This document shows positions 4,262-8,346 of a stretch of DNA of 8,346 nucleotides, one piece after another. This DNA is from Actinomycetota bacterium (GTDB taxonomy: Bacteria; Actinomycetota; Actinomycetes; Streptosporangiales; Streptosporangiaceae), in assembly GCA_003541285.1 (NCBI GenBank), contig DPMS01000603.1, positions 1 to 8,346 of the forward strand. The letters are read 5' to 3'. Within the stretch, counting starts at the first letter, position 1; each line of letters starts with the position of its first letter. The position numbers were made by a program, and so were the translations under genes. A model generated the notes under the pieces. The model saw nothing but the letters and a program-made list of their open reading frames with translations. It ran no database searches and was not told the origin of the DNA.

Positions 4262-6724
4262 ATGACCGTAACACCGGCGCGCCGCCGTGACAGGAGCGCC
4301 AGCGCGGCCGGGGACGACTGGCTGGCCACGGCCCCCCGGACCGATGCGCAGGGCCGGGCCCGGCTGCAGGTGAAGCTGGGCAAGCTGCACTGCTCGTTTT
4401 GCGTGGCCACGATCGAGAAGGCGATCGGCCGGCTCGACGGGGTGGAACAGGTCTCGGTGTCGCTGGCCCACGAGGAGGGGCTGGTCGTTTACCGGCCCGA
4501 CCGCATCACCGCGGCGCAGATCGTGGACACGCTGCGCCAGGTCGGCTACTCGGTGCGCGACCCGCGCAAGGTCGCCGGGTATGAGGCCGAGGAGGCCGAG
4601 CTGGCCGAGGAGCGCAACCGGTTCCTGGCCGGGCTGGCCACCACCCTGGTCACGCTGGCGCTGATGAGCTTCAAGTGGGCCGGCCACCCGCTCACGGTGG
4701 CGTGGGGCGGGCATACCTGGCCGATCGGGCCGTGGGTGATCTTCGGCCTGGCGCTGGCGATGATGTTCATCGTCGCCTGGCCGATCCTGGTCATGGCCTG
4801 GCAAAGCGTCCGGCGGGGGATCCTCAACCAGCACGTGCTGCTGGAGGCCGGCGCGTTCGGCGGGCTGGCAGGCGGGGTGCTGGGCCTGTTCGTGGCGCCC
4901 AAGACGTTCCCGCCGGGGGACTTCCTGTCGGTGGCGGTGTTCATCACCACCTACCACCTGCTGTCTGGCTGGGCCTCGGCGCTGGTGCGGACAACGTCGT
5001 CCCGGGCGATGGCGGCGCTTTTGGACCTGCAGCCTGACACCGCGCGGGTGATCCGTGACGGCAGCGAGCAGGAGGTGCCTACCGGTGAGGTGGCTGCCGG
5101 CGAGCGGGTGCGGGTCCGGCCTGGTGAGCGGATCCCGCTCGACGGGCAGGTGACCGACGGGTATTCGGCGGTGGATGAGTCGATGGTCACCGGCGAGCCG
5201 GTTCCCGCGGAGAAGCGGGCCGGGGATGAGGTGATCGGCGGGTCGGTCAACCAGGCCGGCAGCCTGGTGTTCGAGGTCACCCGGACCGGCGAGGACACCT
5301 TCCTGGCCCAGGTCGCCCGGCACATCGAGGAGGCCCGCGCGCTCAAGCCCGGCATCATCCAGCTAGTCGACCAGATCCTGAAGATCTACGTGCCCGCGGT
5401 GCTCGGCTTCGCCGCCCTGGCCGCCCTCGTGTGGACCGTGGGCGCCTGGGGCGTGACCGGGCACCTGAGCTGGTCGAAGGCGGTGTTCGCGACGCTGGCG
5501 GTGCTGGTGATGGGCTACCCGTGCGCGCTGGGCATGTCCACCCCGCTGGCCATGATGCGCGGCGGCGGGATCGCCGCCCGGAAGGGCATCTTGATGCGGT
5601 CGGGCGAGGCGTTCCAGGTGTTCGGCCGGATCGACCGGGCGGTGCTGGACAAGACCGGCACGCTGACCGCGGGCAAGCCCACCGTGGTCGAGCTGGCGCC
5701 CGCCCCCGGGGTGAGCGAGACCGAGCTGCTGGCCGCGGCGGCCGCCGCCGAGGCACCTTCGGAGCACCCGCTGGCCCGGGCCGTTGTCAGCCACGCCCTG
5801 GCCCGCGAGCTGGACATCCCCGACGCCAGCGACTTCGCCTCGGAGACCGGGCAGGGCGTCACCGCTGCGGTGGACGGCGCCCGCGTGATGGCCGGGAAGC
5901 CGGACTGGGTCGCGGACGCCACGGGCGGGCTACCCGGCGAGCTGGCCGCCCGGCGGGAGCAGATGGAGGCGGCCGCGCAGACCGTGATCGCGGTCGCCCG
6001 CGATGGCGCGCTGCTCGGCCTGGCGGGCATCGCCGATGAGATCAAGCCCGATGCGGCGGAGACCGTGGCCCGGCTGCGGCGGCGGGGGATCGAGCCGGTC
6101 ATGCTCACCGGCGACAACCAGCGCACCGCCGCCGCGGTCGCCGTGGCCGTGGGCATCACCGAGTTCCGGGCCGGGCTGCTGCCCGGCGGTAAGGCCGAGG
6201 TGATCCGGGACCTGCAGGGTCAGGGGCACCGGGTGGTCATGGTGGGCGACGGGATCAACGACGCCCCCGCGCTGACCCAGGCCGACATCGGCATCGCGAT
6301 GGGCGCCGGCACCGACATCGCGATCGAGTCCGCCGACATCGTGGTGACCGGCAACCGGCTCTCAGCGGTGGCCGATGCCCGCGACATCGGGGTCAGCTCG
6401 TTCCGCAAGACCAAGCAGAACCTCACCGTCGCGCTGGCCTTCAACGGCATCGGCGTGCCGCTGGCGGTGACCGGCCTGCTCGCCCCGGTCTGGGCAATGA
6501 TCGCCATGATCGCCTCGGTGTCCACGGTGCTGGCCAACTCCTTCGGCACCCGGATCCGCCCCCGCTCGTTCCTGATGCTGGGCCGCTGGCTGGGCCGGGT
6601 GGCGGCGGAGTTCGCCAGGCTGCTCTACCCGCCGCGCCTGGCCCGGCTCGCGTGGCGGGCCGAGGTCGCCGCCTACCTAATCTTGGTCGCCGCTGCTGTC
6701 GGGGCCGGGTACGGCTGGCACTGA
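4262..6724 (+). CDS. P1B-type heavy-metal-translocating ATPase with a YPC motif
   Basis: An 820-residue inner-membrane efflux pump. An N-terminal HMA domain (about 36-101) has Cys44-Ser-Phe-Cys47. Eight core helices lie near 121-141, 158-180, 191-213, 221-243, 375-397, 404-430, 720-742 and 745-767. The machinery is complete: TGE 310-312 (actuator), phosphorylated Asp463 in DKTGT, SEHP 500-503 (nucleotide site), MLTGDN, and GDGIND 662-667. The ion site in the sixth helix reads Tyr419-Pro420-Cys421 (MGYPCALGMSTP), not CPC. The seventh helix has Phe727-Asn728 and the eighth Met749-x-x-Ser752, resembling Cu(I) pumps. A C-terminal extension adds a likely ninth helix (about 802-819). I use ATG 4262, five bases after AGGGGA; the in-frame ATG at 4184 lies inside the operator. 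The frame is unbroken. Cu(I)/Ag(I) export is likely, but the metal is uncertain because of the Tyr. Confidence 0.93.
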   Translation: MTVTPARRRDRSASAAGDDWLATAPRTDAQGRARLQVKLGKLHCSFCVATIEKAIGRLDGVEQVSVSLAHEEGLVVYRPDRITAAQIVDTLRQVGYSVRDPRKVAGYEAEEAELAEERNRFLAGLATTLVTLALMSFKWAGHPLTVAWGGHTWPIGPWVIFGLALAMMFIVAWPILVMAWQSVRRGILNQHVLLEAGAFGGLAGGVLGLFVAPKTFPPGDFLSVAVFITTYHLLSGWASALVRTTSSRAMAALLDLQPDTARVIRDGSEQEVPTGEVAAGERVRVRPGERIPLDGQVTDGYSAVDESMVTGEPVPAEKRAGDEVIGGSVNQAGSLVFEVTRTGEDTFLAQVARHIEEARALKPGIIQLVDQILKIYVPAVLGFAALAALVWTVGAWGVTGHLSWSKAVFATLAVLVMGYPCALGMSTPLAMMRGGGIAARKGILMRSGEAFQVFGRIDRAVLDKTGTLTAGKPTVVELAPAPGVSETELLAAAAAAEAPSEHPLARAVVSHALARELDIPDASDFASETGQGVTAAVDGARVMAGKPDWVADATGGLPGELAARREQMEAAAQTVIAVARDGALLGLAGIADEIKPDAAETVARLRRRGIEPVMLTGDNQRTAAAVAVAVGITEFRAGLLPGGKAEVIRDLQGQGHRVVMVGDGINDAPALTQADIGIAMGAGTDIAIESADIVVTGNRLSAVADARDIGVSSFRKTKQNLTVALAFNGIGVPLAVTGLLAPVWAMIAMIASVSTVLANSFGTRIRPRSFLMLGRWLGRVAAEFARLLYPPRLARLAWRAEVAAYLILVAAAVGAGYGWH

Positions 6725-6752
6725 CAGCCCGGCACGCCAGCACGGGAAACCG

Positions 6753-6793
6753 GCCGGTGCCGACGGCAGCAAACACACGCCGCCGGCACCGGC
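6753..6793 (+). terminator. Long hairpin after the ATPase gene, probable terminator
   Basis: GCCGGTGCCG (6753-6762) pairs perfectly with CGGCACCGGC (6784-6793). After one A/C mismatch, CGGC (6764-6767) pairs with GCCG (6779-6782), leaving an 11-base loop. It starts 29 bases after the ATPase stop. No T-run follows, but high-GC actinobacterial terminators often lack one. Confidence 0.62.
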
Positions 6794-6846
6794 AGCCCCG
6801 CCTATCAGCAGCAAGACCTCACCGGCCGCAGGACAAGGATGAGTAC

Positions 6847-7101
6847 ATGGCCTCCATCACCGCGGCGAACAAGGCCTGTGAGATCCGCTGCGAATCCCCG
6901 GGGAAGCGCATCCGTGCCGCGCTGTCGCCGGCTGGCGGAGGTGGGCGGCACCCGGCCAGGCCGCCCAGACCGGCAGGGTGCACCGTCCTCCGGAGAGGCA
7001 CAGGTCGGCGAGGGCGGCCTGCACGCACTGCTCGCCGGACCCGGCTACCACGCCGTCGGCTGGCCGGCGGGCGCGAGGCGCTCATCTTGACGTCCCCGTG
7101 A
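6847..7101 (+). CDS. Unrecognised small ORF, doubtful
   Basis: I do not recognise this sequence. ATG 6847 has AAGGA seven bases upstream. The first 30 residues (MASITAANKACEIRCESPGK, then RIRAALSP) have a plausible balance of charged, polar and small residues and a C-x3-C. After about residue 32 the product turns into Gly/Arg/Pro-rich sequence of the kind produced by a wrong frame in GC-rich DNA, so a frameshift or a truncated gene is possible. The opposite strand of the same stretch also reads sensibly for some 30 codons (RFPGDSQRISQALFAAV, ending MYSSLSCGR), so even the coding strand is unsure. Between the ATPase terminator and the promoter at 7112 this is the only candidate I can offer. 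Confidence 0.22.
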   Translation: MASITAANKACEIRCESPGKRIRAALSPAGGGGRHPARPPRPAGCTVLRRGTGRRGRPARTARRTRLPRRRLAGGREALILTSP

Positions 7102-7127
7102 CGCGCTCGTCTTGACCTTCCCGCGAC
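7078..7127 (+). repeat. Imperfect 25-bp tandem repeat carrying the -35 region
   Basis: GCGCTC-x-TCTTGAC-x-T occurs at 7078 and again at 7103, with CCCC-GTGAC and TCCC-GCGAC following. Period is 25 bp with about four mismatches. The second copy supplies the TTGACC and the left dyad arm of the MerR-type promoter. The first copy has TTGACG but no matching right arm. Confidence 0.55.
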
Positions 7128-7142
7128 TGGAAGGTGTTGAAT
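7112..7142 (+). promoter_or_regulatory. MerR/CueR-type promoter, class with 19-bp spacer
   Basis: TTGACC (7112-7117) overlaps the dyad CCTTCC-N7-GGAAGG (7116-7121 and 7129-7134), a perfect inverted repeat with the same arms and spacing as the E. coli copA CueR site as I remember it. The -10 is TTGAAT (7137-7142), 19 bp from the -35. It is nearly identical to the minus-strand site at 2879-2909. The next gene downstream is the CcdA-like membrane protein. Confidence 0.72.
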
Positions 7143-7348
7143 GCCGCGTGGGCGTTCAGGCGGATCACGCCACGCCCAGGGCGGCAGGACAAGCCCGGCA
7201 CCCGGTGGCCCGCGCCAGGTGTACCGGCCGCGCCGCGTATCCGGGCTGCTGCTCTAGGCTGCACGCGGTAAGAAGCACGATATAAGAAGGCTGGCGCGGT
7301 GATGGGGCGCCATCCCTACGGGCAGGTTGTTGTTATCGGGAGATGCGG
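7143..7348 (+). other. Long leader region without a clear gene
   Basis: About 200 bases separate the 7112 promoter from the best start codon of the CcdA-like gene. I find no supported protein. An AT-richer island (GGTAAGAAGCACGATATAAG, 7267-7286) stands out in the GC-rich surroundings and contains TATAAG, which could be a second -10 without a good -35. Confidence 0.35.
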
Positions 7349-7770
7349 ATGGATGCTTCGGCGCGGGGCACGCGGCACCGCGACGCCGGGCGGCCGCCCC
7401 GGCGCTGAGGAGAGCCGGCCGGGCGGCAGCCGCGCCGGCCCAGGCCGCGACGGCACCCGCCGGGGGCGCGGCAACCCCCCGGCGCGCCATCGCGCGGCTG
7501 GCCGCGGGCCTGGCGGTGCTGGCCGTCATTTTCGCCGCCGGGGCCTACCTGTACGTGCACGTGGCCGGGCGGCTGTTCGGCCGGCCCGGGCACCTGCCCG
7601 CCCCGCTGCTGCTGGCCCTGGCCCTGACCGGCGGGGCGGCCTCGTTCTTCTCCCCGTGCTCGATCGCGATCACCCCGTCGTTCATCGGCTACCTGGCCAG
7701 CACCGGAAAGGACGGCTCCCGCGGTCCGCGCGGCCGGCTGCTCGGCCCAGCCGCCCTGGTGGCCGCCGGG
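7349..7770 (+). pseudogene. Second CcdA/DsbD-like membrane protein, frameshifted and truncated
   Basis: After an Ala/Arg/Pro-rich N-terminus comes a helix GLAVLAVIFAAGAYLYVHV, a short loop (GRLFGRPGHLPAP), then LLLALALTGGAASFFSPCSI and AITPSFIGYLAS. This is the CcdA/DsbD pattern: a helix with one cysteine in F-x-SPC followed by P-x-F/Y. The family passes electrons across the membrane to exported thiols. ATG 7349 has GGGAG six bases upstream, but that frame stops at TGA 7406-7408. The membrane part lies in another frame, open from 7303, so one base was probably lost or gained between 7349 and 7405; a TTG start at 7327 is a weaker alternative. After LLGPAALVAAG (about 7770) the sequence changes without a stop into a ClC channel. 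It is probably driven by the 7112 MerR-type promoter. Confidence 0.68.
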
Positions 7771-8346
7771 ATCGGCTCCTGGTACGCCTCGATCACCAAG
7801 TGCAACGACCACGAGCGGCGGCTGTTCCTCCTGATCGGCATGGCGGCGGGCCTGGCCGCGATCTTCCGCTCGCCGGTGGGCACGGCCATCTTCGCCATCG
7901 AAGTGCTGTACGGCGCCATGGAGTTCGAGTCGGATGCGCTGCTGTACACGCTGCTCGCGTCCATCGTGGCGTATGCCGTCAACGGCTTCTTCTCCGGCTG
8001 GACGCCGCTGTTCGATGTGCCCGCCCAGCTCCGCCTCGGCTCGCCGCTGGCCAATGGCTGGTTCGTGGTGCTGGGGATTGCGGCGGGCGTGGTCGCGCCG
8101 TTGCTCCCCAACGTGTTCTACGGCATCCGGGATTTCTTCCACAAGCTGCGCATGCCGTCGTATTTCAAGCCCGCGCTGGGCGGCCTCGGCATGGGGCTGC
8201 TGGCGCTGGCGGTGCCGCAGGTGCTGGGCGGCGGCTACGGCTGGATCCAGCTGGCCATCGACGGGCCGCTGGCGCTGGCGACGCTGATCGCGCTGTCGCT
8301 GGCCAAGATCCTGGCGCTGAGCCTCGCCGCCGCGGCCGCGGCCAGC
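7771..8346 (+). pseudogene. ClC-type chloride channel/transporter, N-terminal half missing
   Basis: From GIGSWYAS onward the frame matches the middle and C-terminal part of prokaryotic ClC proteins, which move chloride or exchange it for protons. It reads ERRLFLLIGMAAGLAAIFRS, then PVGTAIFAIEVLYGAMEFES, ALLYTLLASIVAYAVNGFF, then LANGWFVVLGIAAGVVAPLL, KPALGGLGMGLLALAVPQVL and GGGYGWIQLAID. The N-terminal half, with the selectivity residues of the GSGIP and GREGP loops, is absent; in its place is the CcdA-like fragment in the same frame. The frame is open to the window edge. The last residues (ALSLAAAAAAS) depart from the expected GSGGSGGVF-type continuation, so the gene may be disturbed again at the edge. 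It cannot be a normal channel as it stands. Confidence 0.78.

Noticed and set aside
4184..4262. Upstream in-frame ATG for the ATPase at 4184
   Set aside because: It lies within the operator dyad and upstream of the expected transcription start. ATG 4262 has a good ribosome-binding site and begins just before the HMA domain.
4073..5323. Long minus-strand open frame opposite merR and the ATPase
   Set aside because: It is an antisense shadow of high-GC coding sequence. Its product is Arg/His/Pro/Gln-rich with no recognisable domain.
7141..7257. 38-codon ORF starting right at the -10 of the 7112 promoter
   Set aside because: The ATG overlaps the -10 element, so it cannot be in the transcript, and the product is Arg/Gly/Pro-rich.
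7333..8142. Long minus-strand open frame opposite the CcdA/ClC fusion
   Set aside because: Its product is low-complexity and charged, while the plus strand has clear membrane-protein homology.
1..8346. CRISPR arrays, tRNA/rRNA genes, insertion sequences, attachment sites
   Set aside because: No regularly spaced repeats, cloverleaf or rRNA signatures, recognisable transposase or integrase, or paired terminal repeats were found on either strand.

Overview
GC content is very high (about 70% or more by eye), third codon positions are almost all G or C, and several families present are typical of Actinomycetota (DUF3040, DUF3105, zf-HC2 anti-sigma-like, actinobacterial CcdA and TlpA). The window most likely comes from an actinobacterium, possibly from a metagenome or single-cell assembly. 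The lineage cannot be fixed from the sequence alone.

Layout. (1) Positions 1-3256 hold a string of thiol/disulfide-exchange and cytochrome-c-biogenesis-like genes, all truncated or frameshifted: a minus-strand CPPC thioredoxin, a plus-strand thioredoxin-fold protein without cysteines, then on the minus strand DUF3105, CcdA, TlpA, a zf-HC2 protein and DUF3040. (2) Positions 3288-6793 are an intact metal-response module on the plus strand: a small HMA metallochaperone, a MerR-family sensor with two likely metal-binding cysteines, and an 820-residue P1B-type ATPase. A strong hairpin follows the ATPase. (3) Positions 6794-8346 hold a poorly readable stretch, another MerR-type promoter, and a fragment of a second CcdA-like membrane protein fused in frame to the C-terminal half of a ClC-type chloride channel that runs off the window.

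Regulation. Five sites have the layout of a MerR/CueR-type promoter: TTGACA/TTGACC, an over-long spacer carrying a CTTC...GAAG-type dyad, then a weak -10. They fall into two classes. Three sites have a 20-bp spacer and 8-bp dyad centre and stand before DUF3040, the chaperone-MerR pair and the ATPase. Two nearly identical sites have a 19-bp spacer and 7-bp centre and stand before the zf-HC2/TlpA/CcdA block and the second CcdA-like gene. This suggests that metal efflux and extracytoplasmic thiol chemistry form, or once formed, one metal-induced regulon. Each of the three intact genes also has a hairpin just upstream of its Shine-Dalgarno sequence.

The ATPase has Tyr-Pro-Cys where copper pumps have Cys-Pro-Cys, so its metal is uncertain although its last two core membrane helices look Cu(I)-like. 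Indels are frequent outside the module and absent from its roughly 3.1 kb of coding sequence. That favours real decay of the redox part under relaxed selection, but chimeric assembly must be excluded first.
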